Part shown: one piece after another, positions 1 through 6,868 of the stretch
Layout: each line of letters opens with the position of its first letter
Numbering within the stretch: position 1 is the first letter of the stretch
Source: a virus
DNA length: 28,778 bases
Strand: one strand, 5' to 3'
IMG/VR virus record: IMGVR_UViG_3300047552_000127
Location: 1-28,778 of that record
Position numbers and translations under genes: made by a program
The notes under the pieces: model-generated
What the model was told of the DNA's origin: nothing
The model's database searches: none
What the model saw: the letters and a program-made list of their open reading frames with translations, nothing else

Positions 1-103
1 TTGGTTTGTTAGGTTAGTAAGCGCTTACATTCATTTTTAAGCACTTAGGCGCTCCGTTTTGCTTTGCGTATGCGGTACACCTAGAAAACAAATCGCGGCC
101 CGT

Positions 104-341
104 GGGCGGCGTTTTGCTGGGTTTACGGCGGCGCGTGCTAGGTGCATGAATGACGCGCGGCGGGTGCTGATTGAACCCGCGCGGTTTACTTTCCAGTAAT
201 GCACGGCGCGGCGCATGCGAAGCGGCGGCGGGTTAACCGATACGGCGGCGCGTATGCGGCGCAATACGGGAAAAACGGCGGCGTGGTACTGATACGGCGG
301 CGCGGTGACTGATTGACGGGAGCGGCGGTATCGCGGCGCGG
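104..341. repeat. Degenerate GC-rich CGGCGGCG repeat block
   Basis: ACGGCGGCG occurs exactly at 125-133, 242-250, 275-283 and 294-302. Variants occur at 104-111, 153-162, 203-213, 222-230, 321-328 and 332-340. Several copies are followed by a related tail of the type GGTRCTGATT (near 163-173, 285-293, 304-314), so the repeat unit is longer than the GC core. Spacing is irregular, which fits protein-binding iterons better than a simple tandem array. The block is much richer in GC than the AT-rich DNA on either side. Possible roles are terminase-binding sites (cosB/pac type) or another nucleoprotein site. Confidence 0.6.
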
Positions 342-440
342 TGCATACACTGAAGCGGTTTGTTAAGCGGTGCAAAACGTGATTTTATAAAAGGCAAATA
401 AAATCAAAGACTTAGCGCAGATTTCAAAATATTTTCTAGC

Positions 441-462
441 CGTGAAACACTATTGTTTCACG
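441..462. repeat. Hairpin with parS-like half sites in everted order
   Basis: CGTGAAACA (441-449) and TGTTTCACG (454-462) form a perfect 9-bp inverted repeat with a 4-nt loop. The halves match the halves of the chromosomal parS palindrome (TGTTTCAC/GTGAAACA) but in swapped order, so it is not a normal ParB site. There is no T-run on either side, so it is not an intrinsic terminator. Confidence 0.5.
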
Positions 463-497
463 TAAGAATTGTAAGTTTTGTAAGGTTTGTAAGGTTC
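462..497. repeat. Four tandem copies of a 9-bp repeat
   Basis: GTAAGAATT (462-470), GTAAGTTTT (471-479), GTAAGGTTT (480-488) and GTAAGGTTC (489-497) follow each other with no spacer. The first copy overlaps the end of the hairpin at 441-462. A related TTTGTTAGG lies at the extreme left edge (5-13). It may be part of the same protein-binding region as the GC-rich block. Confidence 0.6.
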
Positions 498-592
498 ACG
501 GCCATTTTTTCGTGCCTAGACCCCCTCCCGTGGATTTTTTGGAGAAAAAACAGCTTCGATTCCCAGCGAGAAAATTTTTTCTGGAGAATTTC

Positions 593-871
593 TCAAACTG
601 GCCAACCATCGAGTCCAACAAACGGCTTTGCGTCTGAGCCGTTTTCTATTCTCTGCTTGTCAACGTTGTGGCACTCTGCGCACAAACTCTGAAACGGGCC
701 AGACCAAAACTTCTCCAAATCACCACGATGCGGCTCAACGTGATCGCACACAGTCGCTGCCGTGATGACTCCACGAGCCAGACAGAATTCGCACAGCGGC
801 TGCTTCTGCAATTGGTTGCGCCGGAGGTCTTTCCAGGCGTTGTTTTGGTACAGGTGGGTGTGGCGGCTCAC
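593..871 (-). CDS. HNH endonuclease, packaging-associated
   Basis: This 92-residue protein is a small HNH nuclease of the type found beside terminase genes in HK97-like phages, where it helps terminase cut at cos. Zinc-binding pairs are seen at C27/C30 and C64/C67, the HNH core starts with D43-H44, and the second half holds H68-N69 and K72. The length is typical of the family. The start is GTG at 871, with GGAG about 11 bases upstream. It lies between the iteron region (872-1183) and the repeat-rich non-coding region (1-592), reading toward where a small terminase gene would be expected. Family assignment is firm; the packaging role is inferred from position. Confidence 0.85.
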   Translation of the reverse strand: MSRHTHLYQNNAWKDLRRNQLQKQPLCEFCLARGVITAATVCDHVEPHRGDLEKFWSGPFQSLCAECHNVDKQRIENGSDAKPFVGLDGWPV

Positions 872-892
872 GAATTACTGCTCTCCAATTGT

Positions 893-1182
893 CTCTACCC
901 TATAGGGTAGAGTGTTTTTTATCTCTACCCTCGCTGGAAACCGCATGGTTGCTGGCTTTCCAGTGAAATAGGGTAGAGAGGGTGGGTGAGTGACTCAATT
1001 TCCTAGAGTTCAAATAAATCATAGTTATCCACAGGCTGATCCTATATTCACTACTCTTTTAAAGTTTGCTATTTTACCTACCCTCTCTACCCTCTCTACC
1101 CTATAGTAGAAAGAAACCTAGTAACCATGCGGGTTCCAAGAGTTTTATACATAGGGTAGAGATGAGGGTAGAGAGGGTAGAG
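893..1182. repeat. CTCTACCC iteron cluster
   Basis: CTCTACCC reads rightward at 893-900, 923-930, 1085-1092 and 1094-1101. Its complement GGGTAGAG is at 905-912, 971-978, 1154-1161, 1166-1173 and 1175-1182. The copies at 893 and 905 form a perfect 20-bp palindrome with a central TATA. The group at 1078-1101 is a 9-bp-period direct repeat (with a partial copy at 1078), and the group at 1154-1182 faces it in inverted orientation. The last copy ends one base before the stop codon of the primase gene. Confidence 0.85.
1025..1033 (+). promoter_or_regulatory. DnaA box
   Basis: TTATCCACA at 1025-1033 is an exact match to the consensus DnaA box. It sits between the two groups of iterons and beside AT-rich DNA, which is what is expected if the host initiator helps open the phage origin. 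Confidence 0.6.
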
Positions 1183-1183
1183 A

Positions 1184-3526
1184 TTAGAACTGACCAATCT
1201 TCAGGGCTGGCGGAACGCATACGAGACTCTTTCCGCTACTTTTTCGTTTCTGCACGTTCATCTTGCGCAGAAAGACTCCGGCCGTCTTCGTATCACTGCT
1301 GGTTGGCCTGTCGATGCCGCACTCCATGAGCATCTGGGTGGCCGTAACCCAACGCCAGTTTGACTGATCAGTTTTCCAATCTAAGCGGAACGAAAGGCGC
1401 TCATCAATCGGGTCGATCTCGGTATGGTTGTCGTTATGCTCATTTAGGTCTGCAACCTCCTGATTTGATAAAAACCAGCTCATCCCTTTTAAATACATCG
1501 ACTCGTACACCTCAGCCCAGAGTTGCTGCATATCAATTTTGTGATCGCAGTCAATCGCTTGGCAGTTGATCGTCCAAAAGCGCCTGTTCCCTGTCTTGTC
1601 CTTCAGGAACTGATCGTCGTTGACAGATCCAAAGAACACTGTGCGTCGAGCAAACGTGCGCTCCTCGCGTCCGTATGACAGGCGCATCACGTCACGGTCA
1701 CTTGTGATGAAAGCCTTCAGTGCTGCAATGTCAGCCTTGCGAAAGGTAGCGTCCAATTCACCCAGCTCGACCATCCAGTAGCTGACGGCTCGTTTCACGC
1801 TGTCACGGTCATCTGGGCGCAGGCTGAGGCCATCTTTTGTTACGTCCAGACTCTTTGGCGTCAACGACTTGAACCACTTCGTCTTGCCCATGTATTGCGC
1901 ACCAGTGAATACCAGAACGCCAGCAGTAGAAGCTCCGTTTGGCTCGAATGCCGCGGCGATTGCAGATAATAACCACTTTGTCATCATGGTTTCTTTCAGT
2001 CGCTTGATCTTCTGATCTGAATCCTGATTCGCCGCGGTGACTGTGTTGTGGAAATCGCCAATACGAGATACGCCATCCCACGGTTTGCTTGTCACCCACG
2101 TCGTGACGGGGTTGTAAATGTTGCTATCCGCGATGTACCACGTATATGCGTCCAGCTCAGCGGTTGGCAACTCAAACTTCTTGCAGCTTGACGTGAACCA
2201 CGCAAACGCCGCCTCAGCTTCGTTATCCATGCTGAAGCTCTGATTCGGGATGATGATCTCGCGCTTTTTCTTGATGATGTTGTAGCGAATCGTCACACCA
2301 AGCCGATGCGCAGCCGCGGCTACGTTGCTGATCGTTGACTGGGGTTTTCCCTTACCGTTCACGTCAGGCAAGGGGCTGTACCAGTCAACTGGATCGCCAT
2401 GATTGTGTTCAATGATTTCTCCTGTATCTGGATCAATCGTTTCAGGAACTCTGGAAACTGTTTGTGCAGCAACGGCCCGTTGCTTTACCTCAGGAGCCTT
2501 GCGAGGCTGCAATTTTCCTTTGTTGAACGCGCTGTGAAGCGTCGAGTCAATCTCGGATGTTTGTAGACCATTGATCTCAGCAGCCTCAGATAGAGCATTC
2601 CATGCAAGGCTCTCGTTTAGTTCTCCACCACCAACAAACTGAGCAATGCAAAACGCCTCTGAGTTAAGCGTGTCGTTACGCTGGCCAGGCGGTGCGTTCT
2701 GCACTTTCTGAATTGCACTGTCAAGCGCAGATAGAACGTATTTTCTGTTTGGAGTTCCAGTATTGGCGTGAGTCTCTGTTTGTTGCTTCTTTACGCGCTC
2801 TACAACAGACTCAACAAACTGGTGAGCCATAAGCATATCCATCGTGACGAATCCTGCGTCTTGATGGCATTCAAGCAGCTCAGATCGTCTGTGCGGACGA
2901 TCTGGAGAGTTGTCACCTTTTGTTGACATTGTTCCGTACAGCTTAACGATGCGTGATGCGTTTGAAACCTTAACGTCAACGTGCGCAATATCAGTACTGA
3001 ATTTTGCGTGAAGGTATTTCAGAAATCCTTTGACAGCATCATTGACTTCACTTGTGTTTTGCAAATCACATTTGTAAAGCAAATGAAATCCATTGCCTGA
3101 GTCAGCAACAAAAGGCAGAGGAAATCCAGCAGAAGACATTTCATCTCGAATGCGCATTGCTACGTCATAAGATTCTTTCTTCTCATCGTCAGTGCTTGCG
3201 CAATCTGCCGGACGTTTTGGGTCAACGTCAACAAGAATCAAAGCTCTACGCTCAATGTCTTCATCCTTCGTCAAAAGGTTTCGATCTGCGTAGTCGATTG
3301 TTTTGTTCTTGATGCGATCAAGAAGCTCAGGCTTCACTGGGTTAAGCGTGATGTAGATTGACGGAACATTACCATCAAGCTCTTGAACAGCCTTTAGAAA
3401 AGAAGTTCCACCGCCAGCGCCAAAGAATCCTGAAACTGTTCCTCTTGATGTTTTTGGAACTCGAAGTTCAAAGACACCATGATCTTTAAACAGTGATTTG
3501 TATGTTTTAGCAATGAGTGATTTCAT
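1184..3526 (-). CDS. AEP primase / VirE-type helicase fusion
   Basis: This is a replication initiator enzyme of about 780 residues with two parts. Numbering from the first possible start (3532), the N-terminal half has archaeo-eukaryotic primase motifs: VDVD at 101-104, SGNGFH at 145-150, and D186 with R194. The C-terminal half is a virulence-associated-E / D5-like helicase with a Walker A loop (GAQYMGKTK, 544-552) and a Walker B-like stretch (VELGELD, 588-594). GTG (3532) and ATG (3529, 3526) are possible starts; AAGGAG is 5 bases before the ATG at 3526, so that start was chosen. The upstream gene ends at 3529. An iteron cluster follows the stop directly, so this protein is the likely origin-binding and unwinding factor. 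Confidence 0.9.
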   Translation of the reverse strand: MKSLIAKTYKSLFKDHGVFELRVPKTSRGTVSGFFGAGGGTSFLKAVQELDGNVPSIYITLNPVKPELLDRIKNKTIDYADRNLLTKDEDIERRALILVDVDPKRPADCASTDDEKKESYDVAMRIRDEMSSAGFPLPFVADSGNGFHLLYKCDLQNTSEVNDAVKGFLKYLHAKFSTDIAHVDVKVSNASRIVKLYGTMSTKGDNSPDRPHRRSELLECHQDAGFVTMDMLMAHQFVESVVERVKKQQTETHANTGTPNRKYVLSALDSAIQKVQNAPPGQRNDTLNSEAFCIAQFVGGGELNESLAWNALSEAAEINGLQTSEIDSTLHSAFNKGKLQPRKAPEVKQRAVAAQTVSRVPETIDPDTGEIIEHNHGDPVDWYSPLPDVNGKGKPQSTISNVAAAAHRLGVTIRYNIIKKKREIIIPNQSFSMDNEAEAAFAWFTSSCKKFELPTAELDAYTWYIADSNIYNPVTTWVTSKPWDGVSRIGDFHNTVTAANQDSDQKIKRLKETMMTKWLLSAIAAAFEPNGASTAGVLVFTGAQYMGKTKWFKSLTPKSLDVTKDGLSLRPDDRDSVKRAVSYWMVELGELDATFRKADIAALKAFITSDRDVMRLSYGREERTFARRTVFFGSVNDDQFLKDKTGNRRFWTINCQAIDCDHKIDMQQLWAEVYESMYLKGMSWFLSNQEVADLNEHNDNHTEIDPIDERLSFRLDWKTDQSNWRWVTATQMLMECGIDRPTSSDTKTAGVFLRKMNVQKRKSSGKSLVCVPPALKIGQF

Positions 3527-3528
3527 CA

Positions 3529-3711
3529 TCACTCCTTAGCAATTATTGCGGCAGCAAGCAGGGCTATCGAAATGTTGTACGAGTCAGATCCTCGCGAGTA
3601 AATGATTGTTGAGTTTGCGTCAAATTTCTCATAGACAGCTTGGAACACATCAACTGCGTGTTGAGCTTTTTCGTCAATGGATTTGCCAATGGAAATGTTT
3701 TCTTGTGTCAT
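3529..3711 (-). CDS. Small protein upstream of primase
   Basis: This protein of 60 residues is of unknown function. It ends within the start region of the primase gene, so the two are translationally coupled. The preferred start is the ATG at 3711, preceded by AAAGG about 8 bases upstream. An in-frame ATG at 3735 would add eight residues beginning MVAL; it lies immediately after a T-run and a set of hairpins. The leader before it resembles C4-type antisense RNAs, whose neighbouring Icd/Ash-type genes often begin with a similar MVAL stretch. The rest of the protein has no motif that I recognise. Confidence 0.65.
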   Translation of the reverse strand: MTQENISIGKSIDEKAQHAVDVFQAVYEKFDANSTIIYSRGSDSYNISIALLAAAIIAKE

Positions 3712-3735
3712 TGTCCGACCTTTCAAAGCGACCAT

Positions 3736-3806
3736 TAAAAAGACAGAGGGCAGGCGGTGGTCGAATCCGCTTTTCGGGAGGGGAGCTACCCCGAGAACCT
3801 AGCCGT
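3736..3806 (-). ncRNA. Structured leader RNA, C4/P4-CI antisense-like
   Basis: Read leftward, this non-coding stretch can form TCGGG/CCCGA around 3774-3794 (with a competing GGGG/CCCC pairing) and GCGG/CCGC at 3754-3770 with a 9-base loop. It ends in a T-run (3741-3737). The loop holds CGACC, which can pair with GGTCG at two places just downstream, one of them overlapping the AAAGG ribosome site of the next gene. Layout and wording are close to what I recall of the C4 antisense RNA family (P1/P7 C4, P4 CI RNA), which silences the genes behind it. No covariance search was possible, so family membership is inference. Confidence 0.45.
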
Positions 3807-3812
3807 GTCAAG

Positions 3813-3824
3813 CAAATATATCAC
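3813..3824 (-). promoter_or_regulatory. Extended -10 promoter for leader RNA and primase genes
   Basis: On the leftward strand GTGATATATTTG contains an extended -10 (TG-A-TATATT). The identical 12 bases occur in the rightward early promoter at 8744-8755. The -35 region is weak. Transcripts from here would begin just before the structured leader and continue, if not terminated, into the small gene and the primase gene. Confidence 0.4.
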
Positions 3825-3829
3825 AAAAA

Positions 3830-4018
3830 CTATTCGCGCCTCAGCTTAGGCAACGGAGCCCAATGCGTGTAGAAGTCACCCTTGCCATGATATTCACCAT
3901 ACATGGCCACGCCGCCTTTGCCGAGTAGCTGCACCTTGGCTCCACGAGGACACGTTTCAATCGGTTGCCAAAAGTAGCTGTGATCTACGGCTGCTTTACC
4001 TGTGCTGTCGAGCTTCAT
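3830..4018 (-). CDS. DUF551-like small phage protein
   Basis: This 62-residue protein has the pattern W-x-PI-x-TCP-x-G, a KVQLL strand and a C-terminal THWAPLP, as in the DUF551 group of small phage proteins of unknown function. The start at 4018 was chosen because AAGGAG lies about 10 bases upstream; a longer frame opens at 4045 but has no such site. It overlaps the end of the gene before it by 23 bases and ends in TAG, showing that TAG is used as a true stop in this genome. Confidence 0.75.
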   Translation of the reverse strand: MKLDSTGKAAVDHSYFWQPIETCPRGAKVQLLGKGGVAMYGEYHGKGDFYTHWAPLPKLRRE

Positions 4019-4190
4019 CACTGCGCTTCTCCTTATAAATAACACGCAGCTTCGGCAGCAACTTCGCGTGTGAATCTGGGTATTTTTCTTTCAGCCATTG
4101 CACGACTCTGAAGACATAGAAAGACGTATTGCTACGTCTTTCTAAGAACTTCAGCAGCTCTGCTTCAGCTGCATGGGTTTTGTTGCTCAT
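3996..4190 (-). CDS. Hypothetical small protein
   Basis: This 64-residue protein is charged and mostly helical in appearance (many K, R, E and L residues). No family is recognised. The start at 4190 gives an ATGA overlap with the stop of the preceding gene (4187-4190). There is no strong ribosome site, so translation probably depends on coupling. Confidence 0.6.
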   Translation of the reverse strand: MSNKTHAAEAELLKFLERRSNTSFYVFRVVQWLKEKYPDSHAKLLPKLRVIYKEKRSDEARQHR

Positions 4191-4438
4191 GGCTTGCTGG
4201 ATAGGCCGCGCCATTGAGATCTAGGTAGAACCATGCTTGAGCAATTCATCGCATCTATGAATTTTTCTGCGTTAGCCCCACTTATGTTTGACGAGCAAAG
4301 CCTCCAGCCTTTCGCGTCATAGTACGCATATCTGTTGGCCCTGTTATTTGGCGTTGAAACCTCATAAACTCCAGCACGCACAGGCTTGGTGCTGGACGGA
4401 AACCACTCAGTCACCGCACGGATTTTTTCTGACTTCAT
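4187..4438 (-). CDS. Hypothetical phage protein
   Basis: This 83-residue protein has a central stretch with WFPSSTKPVRAGVYEV followed by YYDAKGWRLC. A pattern of 'pay attention to the price of the wild-type phrase WFP...P-x-R-x-GVYEV' recurs in small phage proteins of unknown role. ATG 4438 has AAGGAG seven bases upstream and is a firm start. It overlaps the preceding nuclease gene by 32 bases and the next gene by four. Confidence 0.65.
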   Translation of the reverse strand: MKSEKIRAVTEWFPSSTKPVRAGVYEVSTPNNRANRYAYYDAKGWRLCSSNISGANAEKFIDAMNCSSMVLPRSQWRGLSSKP

Positions 4439-4781
4439 CAATAAACTCCTTCATCTGTTGTGGCGACCTGATAAGACGATACCGGCCACCCCGCTTTTTG
4501 AATGCCTCTTCCCACTTAACCTGCGCATCTCGTTGCTTGCCTTTAAGCGTTTTGAACTCAGCGGCTGCGCAGACTGCGACAGACTTTCCAACCATTTCTG
4601 GTGTGATTGTGACTCTGACGATTGCAATCGAGTCAGATACGCCTGGCGTTCCGACTTTAACGATTCGATGTGGATCATCCATTGAGCGAAAGACGCCCGA
4701 TTGAAGTCGCATTGCCAAAACGTCTGGATCAGAACCGATTGCAAGTAGTGAAGCATTTTGAATATTTTTTTCTTTTAACAC
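4407..4781 (-). CDS. VRR-NUC domain nuclease
   Basis: This 124-residue protein matches the VRR-NUC fold, a PD-(D/E)XK-type nuclease common in phage replication modules. Visible motifs are G-V-S-D near residues 47-50, the catalytic E-F-K (about 75-77) followed by T-x-x-G, and a Q-x-x-W segment before a GGRYRLIRS strand. It may process branched or flap DNA during replication. The start is GTG (4781) with GGAG six bases upstream. It follows the SSB gene after a 93-base gap holding a strong hairpin. Confidence 0.8.
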   Translation of the reverse strand: MLKEKNIQNASLLAIGSDPDVLAMRLQSGVFRSMDDPHRIVKVGTPGVSDSIAIVRVTITPEMVGKSVAVCAAAEFKTLKGKQRDAQVKWEEAFKKRGGRYRLIRSPQQMKEFIDEVRKNPCGD

Positions 4782-4833
4782 GACAACTCCAGTAAAATTT
4801 CAACCGCAAGTTGCCGTTTCTCCAAGGGACGTT

Positions 4834-4868
4834 AAATGCCGTGACTTTGAACGAGAGTCACGGCATTT
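4834..4868. terminator. Strong hairpin after ssb
   Basis: A perfect 13-bp stem (4834-4846 with 4856-4868) has a 9-base loop. A run of T follows on the rightward strand, where no gene ends. On the leftward strand, which carries the operon, only TTTAAC follows. It can act as a weak or partial terminator after ssb that lowers expression of the genes further along. Confidence 0.5.
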
Positions 4869-4874
4869 TTTTCG

Positions 4875-5342
<468 letters not shown>

Positions 5343-5343
5343 T

Positions 5344-5544
5344 TTATTTCTCCTGAGTTAATGCGTTGTGGGATTCTTGTGCAGCCTTGATTTCCTCAAG
5401 CGCTGCATTTCTCATCATCTCGAACAGTGGCTTTGCCTGTGCTGGATCTCTGGTTTTTAAACCTTCGAGAATCAAATTGATATCGTCGATACCAAGCACG
5501 AAGTTGACCTTGACTGCTCGATGATCAAAACATGGGTTCGTCAT
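5344..5544 (-). CDS. Hypothetical small protein between sak4-like gene and ssb
   Basis: This 66-residue protein has a hydrophobic VKVNFVLGIDDINLILEGL strand-helix start and a helical C-terminal half. No family is recognised. The start at 5544 overlaps the end of the Sak4-like gene by 20 bases, and the stop is one base from the ssb start (TAAAATG arrangement). A longer frame reaching 5622 lies fully inside the preceding gene and was not used. Confidence 0.6.
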   Translation of the reverse strand: MTNPCFDHRAVKVNFVLGIDDINLILEGLKTRDPAQAKPLFEMMRNAALEEIKAAQESHNALTQEK

Positions 5545-6523
5545 CGTCTGCTTTCTCTGGTTGTGATTGTGATTGTTGTTTCTGTGTTTCAGCCACTGGC
5601 TTCTGCTGGTTAGCCAACGCATTCAACGAAGCAATGCTCTCATTCTCGTTTGCCGTGCCGAATGCTCGCTGGTCGTCGAATGCTTTAGCCGAAGCTGCAA
5701 CAGAATCAACAAACGTCTTGCTGAATTTTGCTTGAATGTCTTTCGGGATTTTTGTCCACTGATCACGCATCGACTGAATACCAGCCTCAGCAGAGTTCAA
5801 CAGCAAACCACGATAGTGTTCAATCTTAGGATCAACTTTGTCAGCGCCGTCTACCCAATTGCGCAATGACATACCGTCTTCAGGCGTGATGTAACCTTGA
5901 CCGCGACCAAGAATGCCTTGCAACTCAGCCGGACACTTCAGCACGTCTTGCGAGTAACCTTGATTCTGCATCATCAAACTTACAGTTGCTTCGTATGAAA
6001 AGTTCTTCTCTTGGATTGGTTGGATGCCAAGTTTGATTGGATCTTTTGGATTCGAGAAATCAACCTTCTCACGAGCGCGTGTGCAAGCGATGATGTGCGC
6101 TGGGCATTGCAACATATACGTCATGAAACGCTTGTGCAGCTTCTTTGCTGTCTTCCAATCTGGAAAGCGTGATTGGTTCGCGATCCACTCGCAGCCGCCT
6201 TCTGACTCCCATTCATGCGTCACAGAGTCGATCACGATCACTTCAGCGCCAGCATTGCACGCAGCTTCGATTGCTGCAATGTAGCGATCTGGGCTGAATG
6301 GTGAATAGAAGTCGATGATGTTGAACGGCTGTGGCAGTGCGTTTGCGTACAGTGAGCCACGGCGGTTCTCGGTGTCTATGAGAACAATCTTTTCAGCATC
6401 GTTGCCAGCCAGACCGTAGGCCAACTGCAACGCTGTGTACGTCTTGCCAGAGCCAGACACACCAGACAGTTGGATCAATAAACGTGCGCCTTGGCGCTGT
6501 GCTTTGCGTATTTCGAAACTCAT
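5525..6523 (-). CDS. Sak4-like RecA-fold ATPase (recombinase)
   Basis: This 332-residue protein has a RecA-type ATPase core: Walker A GVSGSGKT at 21-28 and Walker B VIVIDS at 95-100. It fits the phage Sak4 group of single-strand annealing or strand-exchange proteins, which work with SSB and an exonuclease. Its C-terminus is acidic and ends DDDEPMF, much like the tip of SSB (DDSDIPF), after a Q-rich linker. The start at 6523 has AAGGA seven bases upstream and overlaps the preceding gene by four bases. The nearby RecE-type exonuclease and SSB complete the recombination set. Confidence 0.85.
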   Translation of the reverse strand: MSFEIRKAQRQGARLLIQLSGVSGSGKTYTALQLAYGLAGNDAEKIVLIDTENRRGSLYANALPQPFNIIDFYSPFSPDRYIAAIEAACNAGAEVIVIDSVTHEWESEGGCEWIANQSRFPDWKTAKKLHKRFMTYMLQCPAHIIACTRAREKVDFSNPKDPIKLGIQPIQEKNFSYEATVSLMMQNQGYSQDVLKCPAELQGILGRGQGYITPEDGMSLRNWVDGADKVDPKIEHYRGLLLNSAEAGIQSMRDQWTKIPKDIQAKFSKTFVDSVAASAKAFDDQRAFGTANENESIASLNALANQQKPVAETQKQQSQSQPEKADDDEPMF

Positions 6524-6708
6524 TTTTCATCCTTAGTAAAAACAACAGCCCGTCGAAACGATTTCTCAGAGCAAAATTTATTGACATCTCCGCCATCGGA
6601 GTACGAAACGAATCCGCCATGAATTGCAACAACTCGACGGTGTGTGCTTCGTGCGTTTGGTTTGCGTGGCAAATACACCTTGCCAAGCTCAATCACGTTT
6701 TTCTTCAT
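6520..6708 (-). CDS. Hypothetical small basic protein
   Basis: This 62-residue protein is rich in lysine and arginine and begins MKKNVIELGKVYLPRKPN. Its strand-like pattern (VYLPR, RRVVAI, FVSYSD) suggests a small beta fold, but no family is recognised. GGAGG lies five bases before the ATG at 6708, an excellent ribosome site. It shares an ATGA overlap with the Sak4-like gene. Confidence 0.65.
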   Translation of the reverse strand: MKKNVIELGKVYLPRKPNARSTHRRVVAIHGGFVSYSDGGDVNKFCSEKSFRRAVVFTKDEK

Positions 6709-6868
6709 GCTTGCCTCCTGATTTACATTTACCGTGTTGGTTAATAAATTTCTTCATCTCCAACGTGTACTCGCTAACCTGAATTGGAAACTTCACAGAC
6801 TTTTTTACGCCACAAGCATGGCATTGAAAGTTTCCGTTTTTGTATTCCATGTGATCGTTGTTAGACAC
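6689..6868 (-). CDS. Small putative zinc-binding protein
   Basis: This protein of about 59 residues has CHAC followed later by HGKC, a spacing that could bind one zinc ion. The GTG at 6868 was chosen because AGGAG is seven bases upstream; the ATG at 6889 lies too deep in the preceding gene and lacks a site. It overlaps the PAPS-reductase-like gene by eight bases and the next gene by 20. The function is unknown. Confidence 0.55.
   Translation of the reverse strand: MSNNDHMEYKNGNFQCHACGVKKSVKFPIQVSEYTLEMKKFINQHGKCKSGGKHEEKRD

Larger units (their letters stand above)
1..592. other. Non-coding repeat-rich region, packaging-site candidate
   Basis: No convincing gene is seen in this stretch. It holds a 12-bp palindrome (GTAAGCGCTTAC, 17-28), a GC-rich block of degenerate CGGCGGCG repeats (104-341), a 9-bp-arm hairpin (441-462), a four-copy 9-bp tandem repeat (462-497), and a G-rich leftward-strand run near 520-532. 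It lies directly downstream of the HNH nuclease in the leftward direction. In many HK97-like phages the HNH gene is followed by cos and then by the small terminase gene, so a packaging site is the natural guess. That role is inference; no cut site can be read from the sequence. Confidence 0.4.
872..1183. other. Candidate replication origin (iterons plus DnaA box)
   Basis: No gene fits in this 312-base gap. It contains nine exact copies of an 8-bp iteron in both orientations, a 20-bp perfect palindrome made of two of them, a perfect DnaA box, and AT-rich tracts around 1005-1024 and 1050-1077. It abuts the stop codon of the primase-helicase gene. In satellite phage P4 the primase-helicase alpha recognises short iterons close to its own gene, and the arrangement here is analogous. 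Origin function is inference from this architecture. Confidence 0.6.

Noticed and set aside
104-111. GGGCGGCG, identical to the start of the lambda cos overhang
   Set aside because: Eight GC-rich bases inside a block of related repeats are expected by chance; the rest of lambda cos is not there.
37-375. Leftward 112-codon open frame in the GC-rich repeat block
   Set aside because: It has a composition set by the CGGCGGCG repeats, is full of arginine and proline, lacks a ribosome site and matches no small terminase pattern.
441-462. Partition site parS
   Set aside because: The two half sites are in everted order with a spacer, and no parA or parB gene is in the window.
893-920. Intrinsic terminator from the 20-bp palindrome plus T-run
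   Set aside because: The T-run is on the rightward strand where no gene precedes it, and the arms are members of the iteron family.
893-1182. CRISPR array
   Set aside because: The repeats are only 8 bp, occur in both orientations and have no regular spacers.
3741-3800. tRNA-like T-arm (GGTCGAATCC on the rightward strand)
   Set aside because: No acceptor stem, anticodon arm or 5-bp T stem can be formed around it; the leftward-strand RNA with a T-run explains the hairpins better.
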